The notes beneath the pieces were generated by a model. That model saw only the letters and a program-made list of their open reading frames with translations, was not told the DNA's origin and did no database searches. A DNA stretch of 50,390 bases from an uncultured Acidimicrobiales bacterium (GTDB lineage Bacteria; Actinomycetota; Acidimicrobiia; Acidimicrobiales; AC-14): positions 1-50,390 of the forward strand of contig CADCTB010000162.1 of NCBI GenBank assembly GCA_902805665.1, read 5' to 3'. Made by a program: the position numbers and the translations under genes. Of this stretch, positions 7,115 through 15,674 are shown in pieces; the stretch's first letter is position 1, and each line of letters opens with the position of its first letter.

Positions 7115-7121
7115 GTTCCAC

Positions 7122-7751
7122 GTGACCTCCAACCTGACCGAACGCCAGCGCGGGATCCTCAACTTCATCGAGTCCGAGACCCGTGACCGCGGCTACCCGC
7201 CGTCGGTCCGGGAGATCGGTGAGGCCGTGGGCCTCACCTCCACCTCCACGGTGCACGCCCACCTGGCCACCCTCCAGCGGCTCGGCTATCTCCGGCGCGA
7301 CCCCACCAAGCCTCGGGCCATCGAGGTCCGGTACGACCCGGGCTCGGGCGCTTCGGGCGAGCGCCGGCCGGCCCGGCACGTCCCCCTCGTCGGTGACGTC
7401 GCCGCCGGTACCGACGTGCTGGCCCAGGAGAACGTGGAGGAGCTGCTCCCCCTCCCCGCCGACTTCACCGGCGACGGGCCGGTGTTCATGGTGCGGGTGC
7501 GCGGCGACTCGATGATCGACGCCGGCATCCTCGACGGCGACTTCGTCGTGGTGCGGCAGGAGACCGAGGTGCGCAAGGGCGACGTGGTGGTCGCCGGCAT
7601 CCCGGGCGAGGAGGGCACGGTCAAGACCTTCACCCGCAAGGGCAACAAGGTGGTCCTCGTCCCGGCCAACGCCCGCCTGGCGCCCATGGAGTTCGACGCC
7701 GGCGACGTCACGATCTACGGCAAGGTGGTCACCGTCGTGCGCCGGCTGTGA
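7122..7751 (+). CDS. lexA: SOS repressor LexA
   Basis: This 209-residue repressor of DNA-damage genes self-cleaves when stimulated by RecA. The N-terminal winged helix contains YPPSVREIGEAVGLTS and TVHAHLATLQRLGYL. The Ala-Gly cleavage site lies in VGDVAAGTDVLA (about residue 85-95). The catalytic Ser is in RGDSMIDAG and the Lys in EGTVKTFTRKG. The GTG at 7122 is preferred over upstream frames because a -10 box ends 7 bases before it and the protein then begins TSNLTERQR after the start, as LexA usually does. Three LexA boxes precede it. Confidence 0.96.
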   Translation: MTSNLTERQRGILNFIESETRDRGYPPSVREIGEAVGLTSTSTVHAHLATLQRLGYLRRDPTKPRAIEVRYDPGSGASGERRPARHVPLVGDVAAGTDVLAQENVEELLPLPADFTGDGPVFMVRVRGDSMIDAGILDGDFVVVRQETEVRKGDVVVAGIPGEEGTVKTFTRKGNKVVLVPANARLAPMEFDAGDVTIYGKVVTVVRRL

Positions 7752-7772
7752 CCACCAGCAGGAGCTGAGGCC

Positions 7773-9059
7773 TCAGCCCGATCGCAGGGCCCGGGTGCCG
7801 GCGGCGCCGACGGCGGCTCCCGTCAGCACCACGAGAAGGGCGGCGATGGCGACGACGGCGGCGCTCCGGCCCGGAGGTGCGGCGTCGACGGGAAGCGGCA
7901 ACGGCAACGGCGCGGCGAGCTCCGGGGGCTCGGCCGACTGCGCCGACCGGGGCGGCACGGTGGTGGTGGTCGAGGTGGCGGCGGCGGCCGGCGGACGGGT
8001 GGTGGTCGGTGGGGTGACCGTGGTGCGGGGGACCCGGGTGGTGGCCGGCGCCACCGCCGCCTGAGCAGCCGGGTCGGCACCCACGGCCGCGGCCAGGTTC
8101 AGCCGCCCTTGGCAGCCCCGGCCGCAGGCCACGCTCTTGTCGCTGGTGGCCAGGATGCGGGCCACGGCGGCCGCCGGGCTGAGCCCCTGGGCCAGGAGCA
8201 GGGCCACGGCGCCGGACACATGAGGAGCGGCCATCGACGTCCCGGCGGCCGATGCGTAGCCGCTCCCGGCCGAAGCCATCGGGAAGGTGGAGATGATGTT
8301 GCTGTCGGCACCACCGGAGCCGGCGCCGCCCGGCGCCACCAGACCCCACTTGGCGTTGCCCGTGGCGCTCGAATACGAGGGCACCTTGCCCGACCGGTCG
8401 GTGGCCCCCACCACGAGAGCGTTGACGTTGCCGTAGTTCCCCGTGCCCAGGTCGCCCATGCCGGTGGCGTAGTTCCCCGACGCCAGCACCGGTACCGCGC
8501 CCTTGCTCCAGGCGTACTCGATCCCACTGCGGAGGGGTGTCCCGAGCACGCTGGACACCAGGAAGTTGGGGTCGCCCAGGCTGAGGTTCACCACACGCGC
8601 CCCGCTGTCGACCACCCAGCGGATGCCGTTGTTGATGTCCTCCACCCGGCCCTCGCCCGCGCCGTTCAGCACCTTGGCGACCACCAGGCGGGCGTCCGGA
8701 GCGACGCCGGCGACGCCCTTGCCGTTGCCGGTGGTGGCCGCGGCGATGCCGCTCACGATGGTCCCGTGGCCGTGGGTGTCCTGGCCGCCGCCCGCCACAC
8801 ACGGGCGCCCGATGCAATCGGCGGTGGCCGCCACCTTGCCGGCCAGGTCGGGGTGGCCGACGTCGACGCCGGTGTCCACGACGCCGATGGTGATCCCGCT
8901 CCCCGTGGAACGGGCCCACGCCTGCGGGGCGTTGATCTGGGACAGTGCCCACTGGCGGGAGAAGTAGGTGTCGTTGGTGGCCGACGCCGTCCCGGTCATG
9001 GCGGCCAGCAGGGCCGCGACCGACACGGCGACGCCCAGCAGCCGTCGCATGGCAGTCAT
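7773..9059 (-). CDS. Mycosin-like subtilisin (S8) protease, membrane-anchored
   Basis: This 428-residue secreted serine protease has a signal peptide (residues about 1-27, ending TASA), an S8 domain with catalytic Asp (IGVVDTGVDVGHPDL), His (DTHGHGTIVSG) and Ser (GTSMAAPHVSGAVALL), then a Thr/Pro-rich linker (about 335-395) and a C-terminal membrane helix with an Arg-containing tail. The layout is that of type VII secretion mycosins, but no ESX genes are nearby, so only the fold is certain. Two cysteine pairs (DCIGRPC, ACGRGC) may form disulfides. Its ATG overlaps the dapE stop (ATGA), so it is translationally coupled to dapE. Confidence 0.9.
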   Translation of the reverse strand: MTAMRRLLGVAVSVAALLAAMTGTASATNDTYFSRQWALSQINAPQAWARSTGSGITIGVVDTGVDVGHPDLAGKVAATADCIGRPCVAGGGQDTHGHGTIVSGIAAATTGNGKGVAGVAPDARLVVAKVLNGAGEGRVEDINNGIRWVVDSGARVVNLSLGDPNFLVSSVLGTPLRSGIEYAWSKGAVPVLASGNYATGMGDLGTGNYGNVNALVVGATDRSGKVPSYSSATGNAKWGLVAPGGAGSGGADSNIISTFPMASAGSGYASAAGTSMAAPHVSGAVALLLAQGLSPAAAVARILATSDKSVACGRGCQGRLNLAAAVGADPAAQAAVAPATTRVPRTTVTPPTTTRPPAAAATSTTTTVPPRSAQSAEPPELAAPLPLPLPVDAAPPGRSAAVVAIAALLVVLTGAAVGAAGTRALRSG

Positions 9060-10105
9060 CCCCGCTCGAGAACCGTGCGCAGGACCCCGTACACCGTCTC
9101 CAGGTCCGAACGGGTCACCTGCTCCCCGGCGCTGTGGGCGAGGCTGGGGTCGCCGGGCCCGAAGTTGGTGGCCGGCACCCCTCGAGAGGCGAAGCGGGCG
9201 ACGTCGGTCCAGCCCAGCTTGCCGTAGGCCACGCCGCCACTGGCGGCCAGCACGGCCTGCAGCAGCGGATGACGCAACGACGGCAGAGCGGCGACGGCCA
9301 TGTCGGTGACCTCGAACTCGTCGACATCGCCGACGACCGAGCGCACGTGGGCCTCGGCCTCCCCGGGCGAACGGTCGGGTGCGAAGCGGTGGTTCAGGGT
9401 CACGGTGGCCCGGTCGGGGACGACGTTGGTGGCCACTCCCCCTGCCACCCGGACGACCTGCAGGCCTTCACGGAAATCGCAGCCGTCGATGGTGACCCGG
9501 CGGCCCTCGTACGCGCCCACCGCGGCCAGCAACGGCGCCAGCCGGTGGATGGCGTTGCGGCCCTTCCAGGCCCGGGCGGTGTGGGCCCGCTCGCCGTTCA
9601 TCGCCACCTCCACCCGCATGGTGCCCTGGCAACCGGCCTCGACCAGGGCTGACGTCGGCTCGGCCAGCAGGGCGGCGTCGCCCTCGACCAGGTCCGGGCG
9701 CTCCCGGAAGAGGCGCTCGATGCCGTTGAACCGGGCGTCGACCTCCTCGCACTCGTAGAACACGTACGTGGTGTCGACCGCAGGCTCGGCAACGGTGCGG
9801 GCCAGCTCGAGCAGTACGGCGACGCCGCTCTTCATGTCGCAGGAGCCCAGGCCCCAGAGCACGTCCCCGTCGATGCGGGCCTGCTCGTTGCCGTTGGCCG
9901 GCACCGTGTCGGTGTGGCCGGCCAGCAGCAGGCGGGACGAACGGCCCAGCTCGGTGCGGGCCACCAGGTTCTCGCCCACGCGCGTCAGAGACAGCCACGG
10001 GACGGGAGCCAGGACAGCCTCCAGGTAGTCGGTCACCGCCCGCTCGCCATGGCTCACGGAGGGAATATCGACCAGTTCGGCCGTCAGCTTGAGGAGGTCG
10101 ACCAC
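9056..10105 (-). CDS. dapE: Succinyl-diaminopimelate desuccinylase
   Basis: This 349-residue M20 family metallohydrolase removes succinate from N-succinyl-L,L-diaminopimelate in lysine and peptidoglycan precursor synthesis. Metal-site motifs are LLLAGHTDTVPANG, WGLGSCDMKSGVAV and FYECEEVD. The substrate region contains GERAHTARAWKGRNAIHRL, typical of the actinobacterial form. The GTG at 10105 is chosen because it starts VDLLKLTAELVDIPS, where DapE proteins begin; further upstream the frame has no recognisable homology. It follows dapD by 32 bases and overlaps the downstream protease by ATGA. Confidence 0.93.
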   Translation of the reverse strand: MVDLLKLTAELVDIPSVSHGERAVTDYLEAVLAPVPWLSLTRVGENLVARTELGRSSRLLLAGHTDTVPANGNEQARIDGDVLWGLGSCDMKSGVAVLLELARTVAEPAVDTTYVFYECEEVDARFNGIERLFRERPDLVEGDAALLAEPTSALVEAGCQGTMRVEVAMNGERAHTARAWKGRNAIHRLAPLLAAVGAYEGRRVTIDGCDFREGLQVVRVAGGVATNVVPDRATVTLNHRFAPDRSPGEAEAHVRSVVGDVDEFEVTDMAVAALPSLRHPLLQAVLAASGGVAYGKLGWTDVARFASRGVPATNFGPGDPSLAHSAGEQVTRSDLETVYGVLRTVLERG

Positions 10106-10137
10106 TCCGTAACCCGCTCCGTCGGGCCGCTCTGGCC

Positions 10138-10968
10138 CTACGCGCCGGACGCGCCGTGCTGGCGGAGCAGCGTCTCCAGCTGGCCCTTGTCGTGGCGCTC
10201 GCCCTCGACGAGCCGGCGGATCACCAGCGCGCAGGGCAGGCCGAACTCGCCGCCGCCGTACGTGCGGGGTCGGCTGGCGGTCACGGCCACGCTCCACGGC
10301 GGGATCTCGCCCCGGCCCAGTTCGGCGCCGGTCTCGGCGTCGATGACAGGGATCGACCGGGACAGGATGAGGCCGGCGCCGAGCACCGAGCCCTGACCGA
10401 CGCGGGCCCCCTCGGTGACCATGCACCGGCTCCCGACCAGGCAGTCGTCCCCGATGATCACCGGCGCGGCCTGCGGGGGCTCCAGCACGCCACCGATGCC
10501 GACCCCGCCCGACAGGTGGACCCGCTCCCCGACCTGGGCGCACGACCCGACGGTGGCCCAGGTGTCGACCATGGTCTCGGCGCCGACGCGGGCGCCGATG
10601 TTGACGTAGCTGGGCATGAGGACGGCGCCCCGGTCGATGAACGAGCCCCAGCGGGCCGACGCGCCGGGCACGACCCGGACGCCGGCCTCGGCCCACCCCC
10701 GCTTGAGCGGGATGCGGTCGGCGAACTCGAAGGGGCCTATCTCCATCGTCTCCAGGGCCGACAGACGGAAGAGCAGGAGGATCGCCTGCTTCAGCCAGAT
10801 GTGGACCACGACCTCACCGGTGGTGGGGTCGAGCTCGGCCACCCGTGCCTCGCCGCAGTCCAGCAGGGCGACGGCCTCCCGGACCACGGCCAGCGCGTCG
10901 AGGTCGTCGGGCGTGAGGTCGGTTCGGCGCTCCCAGAGATCGGTGATCTGGGCCTGCAGGTCAGCCAT
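10138..10968 (-). CDS. dapD: Tetrahydrodipicolinate N-succinyltransferase
   Basis: This 276-residue enzyme transfers succinate from succinyl-CoA to tetrahydrodipicolinate, the step before DapC and DapE. The centre is a left-handed beta-helix of hexapeptide repeats (YVNIGARVGAETMVDTWATV, VGSCAQVGERVHLSGGVGIG). These segments resemble the E. coli-type DapD more than the distinct mycobacterial type. A -10 box TACATT ends 7 bases before the ATG, so the dapD-dapE-protease mRNA is probably leaderless. Confidence 0.95.
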   Translation of the reverse strand: MADLQAQITDLWERRTDLTPDDLDALAVVREAVALLDCGEARVAELDPTTGEVVVHIWLKQAILLLFRLSALETMEIGPFEFADRIPLKRGWAEAGVRVVPGASARWGSFIDRGAVLMPSYVNIGARVGAETMVDTWATVGSCAQVGERVHLSGGVGIGGVLEPPQAAPVIIGDDCLVGSRCMVTEGARVGQGSVLGAGLILSRSIPVIDAETGAELGRGEIPPWSVAVTASRPRTYGGGEFGLPCALVIRRLVEGERHDKGQLETLLRQHGASGA

Positions 10969-10975
10969 GGCGGCG

Positions 10976-10981
10976 AATGTA
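10976..10981 (-). promoter_or_regulatory. -10 box of leaderless dapD operon
   Basis: TACATT on the minus strand, 7 bases, then the dapD ATG at 10968. Confidence 0.45.
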
Positions 10982-10986
10982 CTCCC

Positions 10987-12081
10987 CTATGTGCCGGCGG
11001 CCCGGCGGGCGGCGGCGTGGACCGACTCCGGTGTGAGCACGCCGAGCAGGCGGTCGCCGTCGACCACCGGCACCCAGCCCGAGTCGGACAGGAGCAGTGC
11101 ACTGGAGACGTCCTTGAGGGTGGCCGTGCGGTCGACGGTGGCCATGACCGGACGCGACCGGTCGCCCACCGTTCCCTCGCCTGCGGCGTCGGCCGGGCGC
11201 AGCTCGCCCACCAGCCGCCCGTCGACATCGACCACGGCGGCCGACGACGTCCCCAGTGCGACGCGGGCCTCGGACAGCGGCGTGTCCGCGGTGAAGGTCA
11301 CCGGCTTCTCGAGCGCATCGACGTCGACCGGGATCACGCTGAGGCGCTTGAGGCCCCGGTCCGCACCCACGAAGTCGGCGACGAACGGCGATGCCGGCCG
11401 GCCCAGTACGTCCGCGGGCGAGGCGTACTGCTCGAGGACGCCTCCCTGCCGCAGGACGGCGATCCGGTCGCCCAGCCGCACGGCCTCGTCGACGTCGTGG
11501 GTGACGAAGACCACCGTCTTGCCCACCTCCTCCTGGAGGCGCAGGAACTCGCCCTGCAGCCGGTGTCGGGTGATGGGATCGATCGCCCCGAAGGGCTCGT
11601 CCATCAGCAGCACCGGTGGGTCGACACCGAGCGCACGGGCGACGCCCACCCGCTGGCGCTGGCCGCCGGAGAGCTGGTGGGGATACCGGCGGCGATACTG
11701 CGCGGGGTCGAGCCCGACCAGCTCGAGCAGCTCGTCGACCCGTTTCCGGATCCGCTCCTTGTCCCACTTGAGCAGCCGGGGGACGGTGGCCACGTTGTCG
11801 GCCACGTTGAGGTGCGGGAACAGACCGACCTGCTGGATCACGTAGCCGATGCGGCGCCGGAGCTCGACCGGGTCGGCGCCCGTGACGTCGTCGCCGCCCA
11901 GGAAGATGCGCCCGCTCGTGGGCTCGATCAGGCGATTGAGCATCTTGAGCGTGGTGGTCTTCCCGCACCCCGATGGCCCGACCAGCACGGTGATCTCGCC
12001 TGCGCCGACCTCGAGGTCCAGGGACTCGACCGCGACCTGACCGTTGTCCCATCGCTTGGTGAGCGATTCCAGCCGGATCAA
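10987..12081 (-). CDS. opuCA: Compatible-solute ABC transporter ATPase with CBS domains (OpuCA/ProV type)
   Basis: This 364-residue ATPase would energise the two divergently encoded permeases. Walker A is GPSGCGKTTTLKML, the signature LSGGQRQRVGVARAL and Walker B VLLMDEPFGAID, followed by the switch His in VFVTHDVDEA. After residue about 240 come paired CBS-like segments (TPLSEARVALG..., TLKDVSSALLLSDSGWVPVV), which sense ionic strength or nucleotides in OpuC/OpuA ATPases. The start codon is TTG, with a -10 box TAGAGT 7 bases before it, indicating a leaderless mRNA. Substrate (glycine betaine, choline or carnitine) is inferred from family. Confidence 0.88.
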   Translation of the reverse strand: MIRLESLTKRWDNGQVAVESLDLEVGAGEITVLVGPSGCGKTTTLKMLNRLIEPTSGRIFLGGDDVTGADPVELRRRIGYVIQQVGLFPHLNVADNVATVPRLLKWDKERIRKRVDELLELVGLDPAQYRRRYPHQLSGGQRQRVGVARALGVDPPVLLMDEPFGAIDPITRHRLQGEFLRLQEEVGKTVVFVTHDVDEAVRLGDRIAVLRQGGVLEQYASPADVLGRPASPFVADFVGADRGLKRLSVIPVDVDALEKPVTFTADTPLSEARVALGTSSAAVVDVDGRLVGELRPADAAGEGTVGDRSRPVMATVDRTATLKDVSSALLLSDSGWVPVVDGDRLLGVLTPESVHAAARRAAGT

Positions 12082-12088
12082 GTTCGCG

Positions 12089-12094
12089 ACTCTA
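12089..12094 (-). promoter_or_regulatory. -10 box of leaderless opuCA
   Basis: TAGAGT on the minus strand, 7 bases, then the TTG start at 12081. It lies 7 bases from the rightward -10 box at 12102. Confidence 0.4.
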
Positions 12095-12101
12095 AGAGAA
12101 G

Positions 12102-12107
12102 TAGTCT
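12102..12107 (+). promoter_or_regulatory. -10 box of leaderless opuCB
   Basis: TAGTCT, 8 bases, then the GTG start at 12116. Confidence 0.4.
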
Positions 12108-12115
12108 GCCCGGCA

Positions 12116-12760
12116 GTGCCGGACCCCTGGGTGCGATGGGACTGGGTACGGGATCACGGCGACGACATTCTCGCCGCCACCCGCCAGCATGTGGAGCTCA
12201 CACTGCTCGCCGTGGCGCTGGGGCTCGTCCTGTCCTTTCCGCTCGGCCTCGCCGCCCGGCGCTGGCGACGCTCGGAAGGGCCGATCCTCGGGCTCACCGG
12301 CGCCCTGTTCACCATCCCTTCCCTCGCGCTGTTCGCCCTGCTCGTCCCGTTCACCGGGCTGTCGCGGACGACAGCGGAGATCGGCCTGGTCAGCTACACG
12401 CTGCTGATCCTGGTCCGGAACATCGTCGCCGGCCTCGACGGTGTCCCCGACGACGTCCGGGAGGCGGCCCACGGCATGGGCTACCGGCCGCTCGGCCAGC
12501 TCATGCGGGTCGAGCTTCCCCTTGCCGTGCCGGTGATCGTGGCCGGGATCCGCATCGCCACCGTCACCACCATCGGGCTGGTGACGGTGACCGGCCTCAT
12601 CGGCCAGGGCGGGCTCGGTGCCTTCATCATCGAGGGCATCAACCGGGACTTCCGCACCCCCCTGGTGGTCGGCTCGGTCTGCTCCGTCGCCCTGGCCGTG
12701 GTGGCCGACGTGGCCCTGGCCGCCGCCGCCCGCCTAGTGGCGCCGTGGTCCCGCCCGTGA
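12116..12760 (+). CDS. opuCB: Compatible-solute ABC transporter permease (OpuCB type)
   Basis: This 214-residue membrane permease has about five or six hydrophobic segments. The cytoplasmic coupling loop reads VREAAHGMGYRPLGQLMRVE, the EAA-type loop that docks on the ATPase. The GTG at 12116 is preferred over an upstream ATG that would overlap the divergent ATPase gene, because a -10 box precedes it at leaderless distance. Its stop overlaps the start of the next permease by GTGA. It would pair with the second permease in the membrane. Confidence 0.88.
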   Translation: MPDPWVRWDWVRDHGDDILAATRQHVELTLLAVALGLVLSFPLGLAARRWRRSEGPILGLTGALFTIPSLALFALLVPFTGLSRTTAEIGLVSYTLLILVRNIVAGLDGVPDDVREAAHGMGYRPLGQLMRVELPLAVPVIVAGIRIATVTTIGLVTVTGLIGQGGLGAFIIEGINRDFRTPLVVGSVCSVALAVVADVALAAAARLVAPWSRP

Positions 12761-13473
12761 GCCTCCCGGCCGAGGTCGTCGAGTGGTTCACGACCGCCGA
12801 GCACTGGCGGGGCGACTTCGGCGTCCCGCACCGCCTCACGGAGCACGCCCTCATGTCGTTCGCCGCACTCGCGGCCGCCATCGTGATCGGGCTGCCGGTG
12901 GGGATCTGGCTCGGCCATCGGGGCCGGGGCGGGGCGGTGGCCATCAACCTGGCCAACGTGGGCCGGGCCGTGCCCTCGCTCGCCATCCTGGCCCTCACCC
13001 AGCAGGCCATCGGCCTCAGCGGATGGCCCGGTTTCGGTGCCCGCCCTGCGTTCGTCGCTCTGGTGGCCCTCGCCGTCCCCCCGCTCGTGACCAACGCCTA
13101 CGTCGGCATGCGGGAGGTCGACCGCGACGTCGTCGAGGCCGCCCGGGGCATGGGCATGACCGGGACGGAGCTGCTCCGGCGGGTGGAGCTGCCCATCGCC
13201 CTGCCCCTGATCATGGCCGGGGTGCGCACTGCCGCAGTCCAGGTGGTGGCCACGGCTACCCTGGCCGCGGTGACCGCCTGGGGTGGGCTCGGACGCTTCA
13301 TCGTGGATGGCTTCGGCCAGCAGGACAACGCCCAGATCGTCGCCGGCGCGCTGCTTGTCGGCCTCATGGCCCTGGTCACCGAGCTGACCCTGGCCCGGGT
13401 GCAGCGGGCGGTGGTCTCCGAGGGCCTGCGGGCGGAGAAGATTCGAGTCGACGAAGCGCTGGCGGCCGCATGA
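12757..13473 (+). CDS. opuCD: Compatible-solute ABC transporter permease (OpuCD type)
   Basis: This second permease subunit of 238 residues has about six membrane segments. Its coupling loop VVEAARGMGMTGTELLRRVE parallels that of the preceding gene, and the WGGLGRFIVDGFGQQD segment is typical of OpuC/ProW permeases. It starts at a GTG overlapping the upstream stop (GTGA). A longer in-frame N-terminus exists but lies inside the upstream gene and shows no homology. The substrate-binding lipoprotein follows 22 bases later. Confidence 0.87.
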   Translation: MSLPAEVVEWFTTAEHWRGDFGVPHRLTEHALMSFAALAAAIVIGLPVGIWLGHRGRGGAVAINLANVGRAVPSLAILALTQQAIGLSGWPGFGARPAFVALVALAVPPLVTNAYVGMREVDRDVVEAARGMGMTGTELLRRVELPIALPLIMAGVRTAAVQVVATATLAAVTAWGGLGRFIVDGFGQQDNAQIVAGALLVGLMALVTELTLARVQRAVVSEGLRAEKIRVDEALAAA

Positions 13474-13495
13474 CTGCCGGTGGAGGAGGAACACC

Positions 13496-14434
13496 ATGCT
13501 CCTGAACCCGGTCCGGACGCGCGCCGTCGCCGCTCTGTCGCTCGGCGCCCTCGCCATGGTGGCCTGTGGTTCCGACGGCGACGGCTCGGCCGGCAACTCG
13601 GCCAAGACCGTGGTCGTCGGTTCGGCGCCCTTCTCGGAGAGCGTGATCGTGGCCAACATGTACGCCGGCGCGCTGCAGAACGAGGGGTACCAGGTCACGG
13701 TGCGCAAGGGCCTCGGGCAGCGTGAGATCTACCTGCCCGCCCTCCAGAAGGGTGGCCCCGACAACGGGATCGACCTGGTCCCCGAGTACGTCGGCACGTT
13801 GCTGGAGCACGTGAACAGGAGCGCCGGCGAGGCGAACGGCAACCTCGACGACACCGTCGCCAAGCTGCGGACCCGCCTCGACACGATCGGGCTGACCGCC
13901 CTCAACCCGTCCCCCGCCGCCGACCAGAACGCCTTCGCGGTGACCAAGGCCACCGCTGATCGCCTGCGGCTGAAGCGCATCTCCGACCTGGCGCCGCACG
14001 CCGCCAACATGGCCCTCGGCGCCGGCCCCGAGTGCCCTACCCGGCCGTTCTGCCAGCCGGGCCTGGAGAAGACCTACGGCCTGAAGTTCAAGACGTTCAG
14101 GCCGCTCGACTCCGGCGGGGCGAAGACCATGCAGGCCCTCACGGCGGGCGAGATCGACGTCGGCCTCGTCTTCTCGAGCGACGGCGCCGTCGCCGCCCGC
14201 AACCTCGTCGTCCTGGAGGACGACAAGAAGCTCCAGACCGTCGACAACCTGATCCCGGCCATCCGCAACGACGTGCTCGACGACACCATCAGGACGACCC
14301 TCAACAAGGTCTCGGCGGCGATGACCACCGAGCAGCTCATCGAGCTCAACAAGCGCGCCGACGTCGACAAGGCCGATCCCGAGACCCTGGCCAGGGAGTG
14401 GCTGCAGCAGCACGGCTTCGTCAAGAAGAAGTAG
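13496..14434 (+). CDS. opuCC: Compatible-solute-binding lipoprotein (OpuCC/ProX type)
   Basis: This 312-residue secreted binding protein has a signal peptide ending in the lipobox-like LAMVACGS (lipidated Cys at about 24). The mature part starts with TVVVGSAPFSESVIVANMYA and includes IDLVPEYVGTLLEHV, both typical of OpuAC-type glycine betaine/choline receptors. It would deliver substrate to the two permeases just upstream. The ATG has GGAGGAGG 7 bases before it. Its stop codon overlaps the next gene's GTG by one base. Confidence 0.9.
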   Translation: MLLNPVRTRAVAALSLGALAMVACGSDGDGSAGNSAKTVVVGSAPFSESVIVANMYAGALQNEGYQVTVRKGLGQREIYLPALQKGGPDNGIDLVPEYVGTLLEHVNRSAGEANGNLDDTVAKLRTRLDTIGLTALNPSPAADQNAFAVTKATADRLRLKRISDLAPHAANMALGAGPECPTRPFCQPGLEKTYGLKFKTFRPLDSGGAKTMQALTAGEIDVGLVFSSDGAVAARNLVVLEDDKKLQTVDNLIPAIRNDVLDDTIRTTLNKVSAAMTTEQLIELNKRADVDKADPETLAREWLQQHGFVKKK

Positions 14435-15405
14435 TGGGCCGCAGGTGGGCGGGGGCCGTCTTCGCCCTCCTGTTGGCCGCAGGCTGTAGCGGCGGGTCCG
14501 GCGGTGGGTCGGACGACCCGATGGCCGAGCCCCCGGGCACCGCCCCGGGTGCAGCCGCAGCCGCGTCGCCGTCCGGCTACCAGCCGTTCACGGTGCTCGG
14601 CACCGTCGACGACCCGGACATCGGCGAGAGCAGCGGACTGGCGGCGTCGAGACGCAACCCGGGCCTGCTGTGGACCCACAACGACTCCGGCGACGAGCCG
14701 TTGGTCTTCTGCGTCGACCTGCAGGGCCGGGGCTGCGGCCGCTGGCGGGTCGCCGGCGCCGAGGCCTTCGATTGGGAGGACATGGCCGCCGGGCCCGGGC
14801 CCCGGTCCGGCGAGCACTACCTCTACCTGGGCGACATCGGCGACAACATCGACCAGCGCAGCGAGATCATCGTCTACCGCATCGCCGAGCCTGCCGCCGG
14901 CGGAACAGTCGCCCCGGGCGCCTCGCCGGCCACGACCGCTCCGGCCGAGGCGCTGCGGCTGCGCTACCCGGACGGGCCGCACAACGCCGAGGCCCTGCTC
15001 GTCCACCCGGTCAGCGGCGACGTCTACGTGATCTCCAAGGACGCCCAGTCGGCCAAGGTGTACAAGGCGGCGGCGCCACTCGACGCCTCCAAACCGGTGA
15101 CGCTGGCACCTATCGGCGCCATCCGGTTGGGCACCGGCACCCGGGGCCTCGAGGTGGTCACCGGAGCGGACATCTCACCGGACGGCCGCCGGGTCGCCCT
15201 GTCGACCTACGCCCAGGGATACGAGCTGGAGCTTCCTTCCGGTGGTGTCTTCGACGACATCTGGGCCCAGCGCCCGGTCCCGGTCGCGCTGGGGCCCCGC
15301 CTCCAAGGGGAGTCGGTGGCGTACCGGCTCGACGGGCGGGCCCTGCTCACCAGCAGCGAGATCACTCCCTGGCCCCTGCAGCAGGTGGAGCGCCGGGCGC
15401 CCTGA
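14434..15405 (+). CDS. Lipoprotein with beta-propeller-like repeats, unknown function
   Basis: This 323-residue protein starts at GTG, overlapping the binding-protein stop by one base. A signal sequence ends in LLLAAGCSGG (lipidation Cys about 20), followed by a Ser/Gly/Pro-rich tether. The folded part contains GESSGLAASRRNPGLLWTHN and DSGDEPLVFCVD, then EDMAAGP and YLGDIGDN, a pattern of actinobacterial proteins resembling SMP-30 or phytase-like propellers. No catalytic role can be assigned. Operon position suggests export with the compatible-solute system, but functional linkage is unproven. Confidence 0.65.
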   Translation: MGRRWAGAVFALLLAAGCSGGSGGGSDDPMAEPPGTAPGAAAAASPSGYQPFTVLGTVDDPDIGESSGLAASRRNPGLLWTHNDSGDEPLVFCVDLQGRGCGRWRVAGAEAFDWEDMAAGPGPRSGEHYLYLGDIGDNIDQRSEIIVYRIAEPAAGGTVAPGASPATTAPAEALRLRYPDGPHNAEALLVHPVSGDVYVISKDAQSAKVYKAAAPLDASKPVTLAPIGAIRLGTGTRGLEVVTGADISPDGRRVALSTYAQGYELELPSGGVFDDIWAQRPVPVALGPRLQGESVAYRLDGRALLTSSEITPWPLQQVERRAP

Positions 15406-15412
15406 GTTTGCG

Positions 15413-15673
15413 TCAGTCGGTGCCCCGGACGTCGATGCCGGCGACGGCCAGCCGGTCCTCGATCACCGCCCGCTGCTCCGCGCTCATCTCGCCTCGTGCC
15501 CCCTTCGGCACCTCGACGTCGAGCAGGTCGGCGGCGACCACCAGCGACTCGTCGTAGCTGTAGAGGTCGAGCTCCCAGACGTCAGGGTCGGCCGGAGGCG
15601 CGTCGAGCCGCCGTCGGAGCTCCCGCAGCCGCTCGACCAGCCGCTCCCGCCTGTCGTCGGGCTGCCCGTCGAC
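15413..15673 (-). CDS. Small protein lacking a standard start codon; paralogue of the gene at 18540
   Basis: The frame is open for 86 codons with near-complete G/C third positions and no ATG, GTG or TTG near its beginning. The first codon shown is GTC, one base after the TGA of the upstream gene. Its product aligns along its length with the 96-residue protein at 18540: ERLRELRRRLDA with AQLRPLRARIDA, a shared YD..L..A..L.V..P core, and RAVIEDRLAVAGIDV with RAQLEHRLAEVGLDV. This shows it is a real coding region. The alignment puts the start within about the first seven codons. A GTC start, or an indel, would explain the lack of a normal start. Confidence 0.6.
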   Translation of the reverse strand, partial: VDGQPDDRRERLVERLRELRRRLDAPPADPDVWELDLYSYDESLVVAADLLDVEVPKGARGEMSAEQRAVIEDRLAVAGIDVRGTD

Positions 15674-15674
15674 G

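Noticed and set aside
7764-7777. 14-bp palindrome GCTGAGGCCTCAGC between lexA and the protease gene as a terminator
   Set aside because: It has no loop, so it cannot form a good RNA hairpin.
10156-12756. Long N-terminal extension of the OpuCD frame
   Set aside because: It runs antisense to dapD and opuCA and through opuCB with no homology; the GTGA overlap at 12757 gives a natural start.
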